NCBI GenBank assembly: GCA_021845945.1
Contig: JAJZRD010000109.1
Location: 1-11,883, forward strand
Length of the DNA stretch: 11,883 nt
Source of the DNA: Chloroflexota bacterium
GTDB lineage: Bacteria; Chloroflexota; UBA6077
Direction of reading: 5' to 3'
Position numbers and translations under genes: made by a program. Positions 1 through 7,257 of the stretch are shown in pieces. A model generated the notes under the pieces. It searched no databases, was not told the DNA's origin, and was given only the letters and a program-made list of their open reading frames with translations. How positions within the stretch are numbered: the stretch's first letter is position 1; each line of letters starts with the position of its first letter.

Positions 1-312
1 CACGCCCGCACCGATGGAAGTGGTTTTCTGGTGCTGATGGATTTCATGCTGCCCGGCTGGACTGCTACGGTGGACGGTCGGGAGGAGCCAATCCTTGCCG
101 CCGACTTCGCCGGTCGGGCCGTTCCCCTCCGGGGCGCGGGCGACCACCAGGTGGTGTTCCGCTACGAGGCACCCCTGCTGCGGCAGGGGCTGGCGGTAAG
201 CCTGGCAAGCCTGGTCCTGCTGCTGGCCGTTCCCGCGGTGGGTGGAGTTCGCCTCCGTCGCCGTCGCTCGGCGGGACACTATCCCAAACCGGGCGATTCG
301 ATCATCCCCTGA
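1..312 (+). CDS. YfhO-like membrane protein, C-terminal end (partial)
   Basis: The frame is open from the first base and ends at TGA 310-312, leaving 103 visible residues; the true start lies outside the window. Visible parts are a beta-rich stretch with GFLVLMDFMLPGWTATVDG, a VVFRYEAP strand, one hydrophobic membrane segment (about LAVSLASLVLLLAVPAVGG) and a short basic cytoplasmic tail. This is the usual ending of the YfhO family: large polytopic GT-C-like membrane proteins whose extracytoplasmic C-terminal domain is followed by a last helix. YfhO of Bacillus has been linked to lipoteichoic acid glycosylation; a role in moving or adding sugars at the membrane is inferred here. The same block (G-F-L-x-L ... 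PGW-x-A-x-x-DG) recurs in the gene at the right edge. It is the only plus-strand gene and converges on the glycosyltransferase gene, overlapping it by 11 bases. Confidence 0.72.
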   Translation, partial: HARTDGSGFLVLMDFMLPGWTATVDGREEPILAADFAGRAVPLRGAGDHQVVFRYEAPLLRQGLAVSLASLVLLLAVPAVGGVRLRRRRSAGHYPKPGDSIIP

Positions 313-1474
313 GGAACGCCAGAACTGCTCTGGCCCTAGCTTCCCAGGATCGATCCTGAGCCTCTTGCCACGCTCCCGCAGCAATCCTCTGGCCGAGATC
401 GGGGCTGTCCAGCAGCTTCGCGATGCCGTCGGCCAGGGCATTCGGGTTGTCCGGCTCCACCAGCAGGCTGTTCTCGCCGTCCCGCAGGACCTCCTGCAGC
501 GACGGCAGCCGCGAGGCCACGATCGGTCGCCGCGCGGCCATGTACTCGAACAGCTTCATAGGGGAAGTGTAGCGGCTCGACCTGACGTCGGTGCCGGAGT
601 TGGGCAACACCAGGACGTCCGCCGCGGCCAGATAGTCCGTCACCCGATTTGGGGGGACGTGGCCTGCCAGCCTCACCCTTTCCAGTCCTCTCTCCTCGAC
701 GAAGCTCTGGAGAGCGTGGCGATCCTCCTCGGTACCGCCGACAAGGTACACCATGTAGTTGGCCGGCATCAACTCCGAAGCCTGGGCCAGGGTGTAGACA
801 CCCTTCCAGGGGTAGAGGTGGCCTGTGTAGCACACCACCGTCGCCTCCTGCGGGATGCCCAAGTCGCGTCGGGCCTCGGCCTTGTCGGGCAGTTCTCGAA
901 ACCGGTCCAGGTCGACGGCGTCCGGCGCTACCAGGATCCTGCCCTCGGCCACGCCGCGGGATCGGTACTCCTCGGCCAATCCCTGGGTAATGCACACCAA
1001 CCGGCCGATCCGCTTCGCGGCCCACAGGTGGAGATCTCTCCGTCGGCCTGGGCCGGGGAAGGTGTGGGCCTCGTAGATCGACCTGCGACGGATGGACTCG
1101 GGGGAAAGGGCGAGGAGCAGCGTGGAGAGGGGATCCCTGGAGTAGTAAAGGTCGGCTCGATGTGTCGAGAGATACCCGGCCACCGCCAGGGCGAAGCTGC
1201 TGGACTGAAGGGCGAAGGCAGGGTTTTGCAGCGGGGCAGGGGCTACCTCCAAGGCGTCCGCGCAGGGCAGCCGGACGATGGGGAAACGGGCCTTGAGTCC
1301 GTAGTAGGCGAAGGGGTCGGCGATGGAGCGCATGACCCTCGGCTGCGTCCGAAGAGGGACGACCAAGGCGACCTCGGCCCCTTGAAGCCGAAAGGCCTGG
1401 CACATCTGCATGATCTGCAGGCTGTTGGCCTTCTCGCTGGGGACGCGGTTGTTGGCCAGGTAGAGCAGCTTCAT
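302..1474 (-). CDS. GT4-family glycosyltransferase (GT 1)
   Basis: This 390-residue protein is full length for a GT-B fold, retaining GT4 glycosyltransferase. It would transfer a sugar from a nucleotide-sugar donor to a glycan acceptor at the cytoplasmic face of the membrane. The N-terminal Rossmann half starts MKLLYLANNRVPSEKANSLQ, whose EKANSLQIMQMC stretch is a common acceptor-side signature in this family. The C-terminal half has a donor-site segment TSPMKLFEYMA (about residues 303-313) followed by RRPIVAS, and a DGENSLLVEPDNP segment typical of GT4. The ATG at 1474 forms an ATGA overlap with the upstream deacetylase stop, so translation is probably coupled; the Shine-Dalgarno sequence is weak. 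It is the last gene of the block and ends tail-to-tail with the left YfhO-like gene. A longer open frame reaches 1654 but would overlap the deacetylase by 180 bases. Donor and acceptor cannot be told from sequence. Confidence 0.93.
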   Translation of the reverse strand: MKLLYLANNRVPSEKANSLQIMQMCQAFRLQGAEVALVVPLRTQPRVMRSIADPFAYYGLKARFPIVRLPCADALEVAPAPLQNPAFALQSSSFALAVAGYLSTHRADLYYSRDPLSTLLLALSPESIRRRSIYEAHTFPGPGRRRDLHLWAAKRIGRLVCITQGLAEEYRSRGVAEGRILVAPDAVDLDRFRELPDKAEARRDLGIPQEATVVCYTGHLYPWKGVYTLAQASELMPANYMVYLVGGTEEDRHALQSFVEERGLERVRLAGHVPPNRVTDYLAAADVLVLPNSGTDVRSSRYTSPMKLFEYMAARRPIVASRLPSLQEVLRDGENSLLVEPDNPNALADGIAKLLDSPDLGQRIAAGAWQEAQDRSWEARARAVLAFLRG

Positions 1475-3282
1475 GCGTACTCGACGTCCATGGCGAAGCC
1501 AGGAGGCAGCAGCCCGAACTCCAGCAGGTAATCCATGCCCTCGCGCTTGATCGTCAGAGGAACCTGTCCCCGCACTCGAAGGAAGGCCTGGGGATCGGGC
1601 ATGCTGACCCGCAGCACCAAGGCTGCGATCTCCCGCGGGGTTTCCATCCTCCATCCGGTTCGTCCTCCGGCCAGGGGCGACAGCCTCACAGCCGCTCTAG
1701 CCCTCCACCAGCCGTCGATCTCCTGGGCCGTGGCCACGTGGGCGTCTCTCGCGGCCAACCAGTCCAGCGCTCTCTCGTACAAGCGCTCCGCACCCGGGTA
1801 TTCCGGGTCGTAGCAGGTGTGGTTGTGCCACAGCAGCGTGGCGAGGCCGTTGACGGACCTCGTCTGCTCCAGTACGGACACCACAGACTCGTGAGCCTTC
1901 TCCTCCCGAAGCCGTCGGTATTTCAGCAGGCCAACGTCCATGATCGCCAGGGGGATCTCCATCAGGTCGAGGGGCCGACCGGCCTCCAGGTCGTAGGGAT
2001 GGAAGGGGAAGGCATGGCCTCCTCGAAAGCCCTCCCGATCGTTGTACCCCAGGGTGGCATCGTAGGAGAAGCCGGCAGCCTCTTGGGCACGCCAGGAGTC
2101 GGGCACCCGGAACCTGAGTAAGTGGTTGCGGTGGCCGGTCACGGCGCGACCCATTCGCTGCTCCAGGTCGGCCTTCTGAGTCTGGAGAAGAACCGAGTCG
2201 GTGTAGGAGGCGTAGCTTCCGTGCAGTCCGATCTCGCAGCCCGATTCCGCCAGGGCTCGCAGCAACGGCGCCAGGGGAGGCTTATCCAGGTCGTAGCTGC
2301 CGTCCTCCGGATGGTGGTGGCCTGCCATGAAGTAGTAGGTGGATCGGTAGTCGTGCCGGGCCTCCAGGGCGGATATGCGATCGAAGGACCAGTAAGGATC
2401 CTGGTCGCTAGCAGCAGTGCGGGCAATGGTGGCCACCCGGGTCGCGGCGGCCCGCCACCGGCCGCGGGCAACGCTGGACAGCGCGCCCCCGATGTCCCTA
2501 ATCGCGATTCCCCTCGGTAGCTTGCCCCGACGCACAACATCTACGTCGTGGGTGAGGCACCCCGCCATGGGGCGGCCCGAGGGCCAGAACTCCTTTCGGG
2601 CCATCGGCAGCCGGGCATGGACGCACGCCTCCTTGAGACAGGCAAGGAGCAGTTGAGCGTATTCGCTGACCAGTGGGCGGGCCGCCAACTCTGGAGGCTC
2701 CAGCCGGCTGTTGGCCCACTGGAAGCGATCGTGCTGGTCGCGATCGGCCGGGGCGTACTCTTCCGTGCGGGCGAGCAGGGCGAAGGCTCCGCCGATCAGG
2801 TCCGCCGCGATCCGGACCAGGTATCCGCCGGCAGTCGGCTCCTCCAGCACCCGGAACTGCCTGGTATCCAGTGCTGAGTTCTGAGCCCTCTGGGCCGAGG
2901 GCTGAATCTCCCTATCCCCTTGCGAGAGGGTGGGGGTGAGGGCCAAGCGACGACTTTCCCGTTCTCTGCGGGTTCTCCCCGTCTCCCCGCCGCCCCATCG
3001 CCCCGCCCCTGCATCACCCTGGGCCTCGTGCCCTGGGGCTCGAGTCAGATCGGGGCTGGGCAGAACCACCACCGCCGTCTCTCCGGCGAGGCGGTCGATC
3101 TGCCGGGTATCCCCCTGGCCGACCACCAGGTAGGCACGGCGATCGGACCTCCAGACGGCCGCCTCGTCCAAGCTGTCGACGAACTCGTAGGGCACCCCAG
3201 CCGTAGAGAGGAGGGTCTCGAGGGCGTAGCGGGCCCGGCCGTTACGGGCGTCGTCTTCGTTGAGGACTACTCGAACGTAGAT
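1471..3282 (-). CDS. Polysaccharide deacetylase-like (NodB-fold) protein with extra N-terminal domain and non-canonical start
   Basis: Starting at ATC 3282-3280 gives 603 residues. Residues 1-80 form a small alpha/beta domain (VRVVLNEDDARNGRARYALE); 81-141 is a repeat-derived linker; 142-235 is a helical part; 240-525 is a NodB/CE4-like barrel; 545-603 is a small beta-rich tail. Barrel motifs are THDVD (244-248), RSTYYFMAGHHH (313-324), EIGLHGSYAS (350-359), GHRNHLLRF (383-391) and LLWHNHT (483-489). CE4 enzymes use metal to remove N- or O-acetyl groups from glycans. Here the usual second histidine of HxxxH is A358, so the metal site differs from textbook enzymes and activity is inferred. No ATG, GTG or TTG fits the start: the first in-frame GTG (residue 30) would cut the conserved-looking N-terminus, and the ATG at 3771 would overlap the upstream GT by about 500 bases. 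It overlaps that GT by 16 bases and the next by 4 (ATGA). Confidence 0.82.
   Translation of the reverse strand: MYVRVVLNEDDARNGRARYALETLLSTAGVPYEFVDSLDEAAVWRSDRRAYLVVGQGDTRQIDRLAGETAVVVLPSPDLTRAPGHEAQGDAGAGRWGGGETGRTRRERESRRLALTPTLSQGDREIQPSAQRAQNSALDTRQFRVLEEPTAGGYLVRIAADLIGGAFALLARTEEYAPADRDQHDRFQWANSRLEPPELAARPLVSEYAQLLLACLKEACVHARLPMARKEFWPSGRPMAGCLTHDVDVVRRGKLPRGIAIRDIGGALSSVARGRWRAAATRVATIARTAASDQDPYWSFDRISALEARHDYRSTYYFMAGHHHPEDGSYDLDKPPLAPLLRALAESGCEIGLHGSYASYTDSVLLQTQKADLEQRMGRAVTGHRNHLLRFRVPDSWRAQEAAGFSYDATLGYNDREGFRGGHAFPFHPYDLEAGRPLDLMEIPLAIMDVGLLKYRRLREEKAHESVVSVLEQTRSVNGLATLLWHNHTCYDPEYPGAERLYERALDWLAARDAHVATAQEIDGWWRARAAVRLSPLAGGRTGWRMETPREIAALVLRVSMPDPQAFLRVRGQVPLTIKREGMDYLLEFGLLPPGFAMDVEYA
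2859..3042 (-). repeat. Dispersed-repeat-derived insert translated in frame inside the deacetylase gene
   Basis: This stretch interrupts the deacetylase between its N-terminal domain and helical part. It has three pieces in coding order: a G-rich low-complexity run (about 2960-3010, repeated GGGGCG/GGGGAGA units); a palindromic unit (about 2908-2944) whose plus-strand form GAGAGGGTGGGGGTGAGGG matches GAGAGGGTCAGGGTGAGAG at 10834-10852 at 16 of 19 positions; and a stretch holding the dyad GCCCTC-TGGGCC-GAGGGC (2885-2902). The translated unit reads LALTPTLSQGDREIQ, a peptide typical of spurious translations of such intergenic repeats. The frame stays open throughout and the flanks look like normal protein. 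I infer a repeat insertion tolerated as a linker; the exact borders are uncertain by some tens of bases. Confidence 0.6.
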
Positions 3283-4373
3283 GGCTGACCTCCCCCTCTT
3301 ATCGCGCGGAATACTTCGACGATGCGGGACATCTGACGGCGGACGTCGTGCTCCTGGGCCACCCAACCGCGCAGCGTTTCCCCGGCCCGCCTGCGCTCTG
3401 CCTCGGGCATGGCTAGCGCCGCTCGCATCCTCTCGGCGAGACTGTTGGGGTCCCGGGGAGCGAAGAGAAAGGCCGCGCCGTAGTCGGGGAACTGCTCGTA
3501 GTAGGTAGGGGTGGAAACGAAGGCTGCCCTGCCGCAGCTCATAGCCTCCAGCACCGCCTTGCCGAGCCCGCCCTCGACGTGCATGTTCACGAAGAAGTCG
3601 CAGCCCTGAAGCTGACGGACCGTTTCCGAGTGGGGGACGCCGCCGATGAAGCTGAAGAAGCTCCCAAGTTCCAGTTCCTGAACCCTGGCTTTCAACCGGG
3701 CCAGGTAGGTGTGGTCCTCGGCGGCGAGCGGCGCTCCGGCCACCACGAACTCGACGTTTCGGTGTCCCCATTTTTTCACCAGCAGGTCGGCAGCCGAGAT
3801 CAGGGTGTCCAGCTCCTTGCGGGGCGAGATGCGGCCAAGGCTGAGGAAGCGGACTCTCCCATCCCGAGAACGGCTGGGACCCTCGTCCGGTGGCCTGAAG
3901 AGGTCCGTGTCTATGCCATGGCCCACCACATCACACTTGCCCGGTCCCAGGGGGAAGCTATCTCTGGACACGGTGACGAAGCGATCCACGAACAGACTGG
4001 CCAGCTTCAGCTTCAGATCCGCCGTGTTGTGGGCGTACCACATCACCGTCGGGATCCTGAACGCCAGCCGGTAGGGTGCCAACAGCAAAGCGTAGCGGGG
4101 CACCATGTGGGGGAAGAAGAGGTCCACCTGGCGTCGCAGTGCGAGGCCACCCGCTACCGACTGGAAGATCTGAAGCTGACGCAGCTTCCCGTTCCCTCGG
4201 TCTTTGCCCAGGGAATGGACGAAAACGTTGGGCGGAAGGTCTACGACCCCAGTCCGGAGGGCCAGGACGTGGACGGACTCCGCCTCCCCAGCGAGGGCCG
4301 CGATCCAGCCGTGGACCGCCCCAAGGTTATCATCGGCACGATCGACGATCTGCGTGACGAACAGAACTCGCAC
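3267..4373 (-). CDS. GT4-family glycosyltransferase (GT 2)
   Basis: This is a 368-residue retaining GT4 glycosyltransferase with the two Rossmann halves of a GT-B fold. The N-terminal half has MRVLFVTQIVDRADDNLGAV and a WYAHNTADLKLK segment near residues 112-123, then VTVSRDSF, the usual hinge-side 'thou shalt find the secretion' region. The C-terminal half has VRFLSLGRISPRKELDTLI (174-192) and the donor-binding EGGLGKAVLEAMSCG (267-281), where acidic residues contact the nucleotide sugar. The start is GTG at 4373 with GGAG about ten bases upstream; an ATG 16 bases earlier is out of frame. An 82-base gap (4374-4455) separates it from the aminotransferase; I see no clear terminator or promoter there. 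The stop overlaps the deacetylase start. The specific sugar is unknown. Confidence 0.92.
   Translation of the reverse strand: MRVLFVTQIVDRADDNLGAVHGWIAALAGEAESVHVLALRTGVVDLPPNVFVHSLGKDRGNGKLRQLQIFQSVAGGLALRRQVDLFFPHMVPRYALLLAPYRLAFRIPTVMWYAHNTADLKLKLASLFVDRFVTVSRDSFPLGPGKCDVVGHGIDTDLFRPPDEGPSRSRDGRVRFLSLGRISPRKELDTLISAADLLVKKWGHRNVEFVVAGAPLAAEDHTYLARLKARVQELELGSFFSFIGGVPHSETVRQLQGCDFFVNMHVEGGLGKAVLEAMSCGRAAFVSTPTYYEQFPDYGAAFLFAPRDPNSLAERMRAALAMPEAERRRAGETLRGWVAQEHDVRRQMSRIVEVFRAIRGGGQPSTFE
3280..3296 (-). promoter_or_regulatory. Strong ribosome-binding site before an ATC start
   Basis: On the minus strand the sequence reads GGGGGAGG-TCAGCC-ATC. The GGAGG core is six bases before an ATC codon that begins the conserved-looking reading frame of the deacetylase. 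This is ideal spacing, which is why this start is proposed although ATC is very rarely used. The site lies inside the 3' end of the upstream glycosyltransferase gene, as expected for coupled genes. Confidence 0.55.
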
Positions 4374-4455
4374 CGGACGCGAACTCCATCAAAACCACGT
4401 GCGCGGCGGGGGGAGAGACTCTTCAACCCCACCAAGAGATGCCGGCGTCGTCTCC

Positions 4456-5556
4456 CTACGAGACCAGGGCCGCGCGCAGCTGCTCCACCACATACTCCCT
4501 CTGCTCGGCGGTCATCTCCGGGTAGAGGGGAAGGGAGAGCACTGAGTCCGCGGCCTTTTCCGTCTCCGGGAAGTCCCCTGTCCGGCAGTTGAGCGAAGCA
4601 TAGGCAGGCTGCAGGTGCAGCGGGATGGGGTAGTGGATGCCGACACCCACCCCCGCCTCTCGCAGCTGCTTGAACAGCTGGTCCCGATTGGCGACCCGGA
4701 TGACGTACTGGTGGTACACCGCCTTCGCCCAGATGGGCTCGTATGGGGTTTCCACCAGGCCCGACAGCATGCGATTGTAAGAAGCGGAGCCCTCCCGTCG
4801 GGCCCTGGTCCATTCCTCCAGGTGGCGCAGCTTCACCCGCAGGACTGCGGCTTGGAGCGTGTCCATCCGCTTTCCGTAGCCGACGAAACTGTGGGAGTAC
4901 TTCTCGGTCCGGCCATGATCGGCCATCATGGCGCACCACTCGGCCAGCTTCTGGTCGTTGGTCACGATCATCCCCGCGTCGCCGTACGCGCCCAGGTTCT
5001 TGCCAGGATAGAAGCTGTAGCAGGCTGCTATCCCCAGCGTGCCCACCCGCTTGCCCTTGTACTCCGCCCCATGGGCCTGGCAAGCATCCTCCAGCACCTG
5101 CACGCCGTGGCGAGATGCCACTTCCAGGATCGGATCCATGTCGGCTGGCTGTCCATACAGATGCACCGGCATGATCACCTTGGTGCGAGGGGTGATCTTC
5201 TCCTCGATCCTGGCCGGATCGATGTTGTAGGTACGAGGATCGATGTCCGCGAATACCGGTTTGGCGCCGCAGTGGCATATCGCCTCGGCGGTGGCGGTGA
5301 AGGTGTGGGAGGTGGTGATCACCTCGTCCCCGGTCCCCACCCCCAGGGCCATCAGTGTCAGGTGCAGGGCGTCCGTTCCAGAGGCGGTGGCCACGCCGAA
5401 CCGGGCGCCGGAGAAGGCGGCGAACTCCTGCTCCAGAAGCCGCACCTCCTTGCCCTGGATGAAGTTGGTGTTGGTGAGGACGCTCTTGATGGCGTCGTCG
5501 ATCTCGGGTTGGATGGTGGCGTACTGGGCTTTCAGGTCGCAGAGCTCGATCTTCAT
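4456..5556 (-). CDS. DegT/DnrJ/EryC1/StrS-family PLP sugar aminotransferase (WbpE-like)
   Basis: This 366-residue protein is normal length for the DegT/DnrJ/EryC1/StrS family of fold-type I, PLP-dependent enzymes that move an amino group, usually from glutamate, onto a keto group of a nucleotide sugar. SFYPGKNLGAYGDAG carries the Schiff-base lysine K186; EDACQAHGA has D157, which pairs with the PLP ring nitrogen; GTDAL (60-64) binds the phosphate; HTFTATAEAI and GIHYPIPLHLQPAY (about 307-320) are conserved substrate-side stretches. The SFYPGKNLGAYGDAG form and C-terminal HYPIPLHLQ are usual in the C3 aminotransferases related to WbpE/WlbC. ATG 5556 forms ATGA with the acyltransferase stop, with GGAGGT five bases before it. 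With the two upstream genes it probably converts a 3-keto sugar to a 3-amino sugar. The exact substrate is not proven, so no symbol is given. Confidence 0.94.
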   Translation of the reverse strand: MKIELCDLKAQYATIQPEIDDAIKSVLTNTNFIQGKEVRLLEQEFAAFSGARFGVATASGTDALHLTLMALGVGTGDEVITTSHTFTATAEAICHCGAKPVFADIDPRTYNIDPARIEEKITPRTKVIMPVHLYGQPADMDPILEVASRHGVQVLEDACQAHGAEYKGKRVGTLGIAACYSFYPGKNLGAYGDAGMIVTNDQKLAEWCAMMADHGRTEKYSHSFVGYGKRMDTLQAAVLRVKLRHLEEWTRARREGSASYNRMLSGLVETPYEPIWAKAVYHQYVIRVANRDQLFKQLREAGVGVGIHYPIPLHLQPAYASLNCRTGDFPETEKAADSVLSLPLYPEMTAEQREYVVEQLRAALVS

Positions 5557-6200
5557 CGCTCACCTCCGTAAGGCCTGTCCATCAACTCTACCGGACAGGT
5601 CAACTGGTCGACGGTCTTGATTACCCTCGCGGGGTTGCCGGCTACCACGGCTCGATCCGGCACGTTCTCCACCACCACCGACCCCGCCCCCACCAGTGCG
5701 TTCTCACCCACGGTGAGGAAAGGAAGGATGGTGGAGTTTGCCCCGATCTTGGCCTCTCGCTTGATGGTGGCTCCCTTGAGGCATTCCTTGGCTTTCGGGC
5801 ACAGGGGATGGGGCACGTTGGTCAGTACCACGTTGGGGCCGATCCACGCCCCCTCTTCCAGTGTGGAGTACTCCGGAACGAAGGCCTGGCTGTGGATGCG
5901 CACCCGGTCGGCGATCTCCACGTGATGCTCCACCACCGAGCTGGTCCCGATGCTGACGGCGTCCCCGATCCGGTTCTCCTCCCGGATCATGGTGTGGTGC
6001 CCCGTCTGGAATCCCTTGCCGATAACGTTGCCGGCATAGATGACGCTGTGGGAGCGGATAACGGCGCCGTCGCCGATCACCGTGGGCAACTCCCCTTCGG
6101 CCTTCCCCCGTGGAGGCATGCCCAGGATCACGAAGTCGCCGATCTCGGCGTTCTCTCCTAACTGGACGTTGGGGTAGATGCGGGCGGTGGGGCTGATCAC
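5553..6200 (-). CDS. Left-handed beta-helix sugar O/N-acyltransferase (WbpD-like)
   Basis: This 215-residue protein is built from hexapeptide repeats ([LIV]-G-x4), seen from ISPTARIYPNVQLGENAEIG to VGENALVGAGSVVVENV, then the common VPDRAVVAGNPARVIK ending. It would form trimers in the cytosol and move an acyl group from acyl-CoA to an amino sugar. QTGHHTMIREENRIG (65-79) has paired histidines suited to be the catalytic base. Two features make it longer than WbpD (about 190 residues): a loop GMPPRGKAEGELP (27-39) after the first coils, and a loop NVPHPLCPKAKECLKGATI (128-146) with two cysteines. The start is GTG 6200, giving a GTGA overlap with the dehydrogenase stop; GGAGG lies seven bases upstream. 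The cassette position suggests it acylates the amino group added by the next gene product. A role with another sugar cannot be excluded. Confidence 0.92.
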   Translation of the reverse strand: MISPTARIYPNVQLGENAEIGDFVILGMPPRGKAEGELPTVIGDGAVIRSHSVIYAGNVIGKGFQTGHHTMIREENRIGDAVSIGTSSVVEHHVEIADRVRIHSQAFVPEYSTLEEGAWIGPNVVLTNVPHPLCPKAKECLKGATIKREAKIGANSTILPFLTVGENALVGAGSVVVENVPDRAVVAGNPARVIKTVDQLTCPVELMDRPYGGER

Positions 6201-7252
6201 TCCAGCTCCTCCATCCGGACCTCTCTCCCCTCTCGCGCCGACTGATACAGGGCCAGCACCAGGGCCAGCGACTTGCGGCCCTCCACACCGTTCGTGGCCG
6301 GTTGCCGGTCCTCTCGTATGGCCTTCGCCATGTCGTCCAACACCAGGCTGTGGGAGAGGAAGCGGCTGGGCGGCGGATCCAGCTCCTGTCGGCGCAGGAT
6401 CTCCTGCTCGTGTTCCACCTCTCCCTCCACCTTCCAAAAGGCGACGCGGTCCAGGGAGTTGCCGCCGATCTTGATGGAGCCTTTCTGCCCGAAGACGGCC
6501 AGGGATCCCTCGATGTTGGCGGGGTAGGTGATGGTCGAGCCCTCGATAGAGCCGAGAGAGCCGCCCTCGAAACGGACCACTCCCACCCCGGTGTCCTCCG
6601 CCTCCATCTCGTGGGCCAGGGTCGCGGTGTAGGCGAACGCGCTCTCCACCTCTCCCATCATCCATTGGAGGGCATCGAGGTGGTGTATGGCCTGGTTCAT
6701 CAGGGCTCCGCCGTCCATGGCCCAGGTGCCGTGCCAGTTGTCGCCGGTGTAGTACTCCTGAGGTCGATACCATCGCACCGTCACGGTGGCCAGCAACAGT
6801 CTGCCCAGCTTGCCGGCATCCACTGCCTCACGGAGCCGCCTCATAGCCGCATTGTAGCGGTTCTGGAGTACCACCGTCAGCTTGACGCCCGCCTCTCGAC
6901 ATGCCTGCTCCAAAGCATCGGCATCCTTGAGGGTTAGGGACATCGGCTTTTCCACGACGACGTGCTTGCCGGCCTTCGCTGCCTGGATGGCATTGGCCGC
7001 GTGGAGACCGCTGGGGGTGCACACGCACACCACGTCCAGGTCCGATCTGGAGAGCATCTTCTCGTAGTCGGTATAGGCTTCGCAGCCGTACTGAGAGGCC
7101 ATTCGGGCCGTTCGCTGCTCGCTAACGTCACAAACGCCGATTAGTCGCGTGTCGCCCCTGGCCCAAATGGCGTCGGCGTGGCGGGAGGCGATCCTCCCGC
7201 ATCCCACTATGGCGAAGTTCAGTGCCCCGTCCTTGCGGCCGTCGTTCGGCAT
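6197..7252 (-). CDS. Gfo/Idh/MocA-family nucleotide-sugar dehydrogenase (WbpB-like)
   Basis: This 351-residue NAD(P)-dependent oxidoreductase has an N-terminal Rossmann domain (FAIVGCGRIASRHADAI, residues 13-29; G17, G19 and A22 bind the cofactor), the family motif EKP (K102), and a C-terminal alpha/beta substrate domain with GGALMNQAIHHLDALQWMMG (181-200) that supplies the catalytic histidine and D193. GCGRIASRH and NQAIHHLDALQWM closely resemble the WbpB/WlbA group, which oxidises C3 of UDP-N-acetylglucosaminuronate; family names for the sugar are inference. ATG 7252 is preferred over the upstream in-frame ATG at 7288 because GAGGTG lies six bases before it and it avoids overlapping the previous gene, which ends five bases earlier. 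It starts the dehydrogenase-acyltransferase-aminotransferase cassette, with 4-base overlaps to both following genes. Confidence 0.93.
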   Translation of the reverse strand: MPNDGRKDGALNFAIVGCGRIASRHADAIWARGDTRLIGVCDVSEQRTARMASQYGCEAYTDYEKMLSRSDLDVVCVCTPSGLHAANAIQAAKAGKHVVVEKPMSLTLKDADALEQACREAGVKLTVVLQNRYNAAMRRLREAVDAGKLGRLLLATVTVRWYRPQEYYTGDNWHGTWAMDGGALMNQAIHHLDALQWMMGEVESAFAYTATLAHEMEAEDTGVGVVRFEGGSLGSIEGSTITYPANIEGSLAVFGQKGSIKIGGNSLDRVAFWKVEGEVEHEQEILRRQELDPPPSRFLSHSLVLDDMAKAIREDRQPATNGVEGRKSLALVLALYQSAREGREVRMEELE

Positions 7253-7257
7253 GTAGT

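Noticed and set aside
240..301. Small stem GGGA-TAGTG-TCCC as a terminator for GT 1
   Set aside because: The stem is only four bases, has no T-tract and lies within the plus-strand coding sequence.
242..1531. Plus-strand open frame of 429 codons opposite GT 1
   Set aside because: It is antisense to a clear glycosyltransferase; the product has no recognisable fold and is rich in Arg/Gly/His from reading GC-rich DNA backwards.
2908..2944. CRISPR or transposon end
   Set aside because: Only two diverged copies of the unit are present, far apart, with no regular spacers and no transposase gene.
3283..3771. N-terminal extension of the deacetylase to an ATG at 3771
   Set aside because: The added residues lie wholly over the end of GT 2 in another frame, are low-complexity, and lack a ribosome-binding site logic; the site at 3289-3296 fits better.
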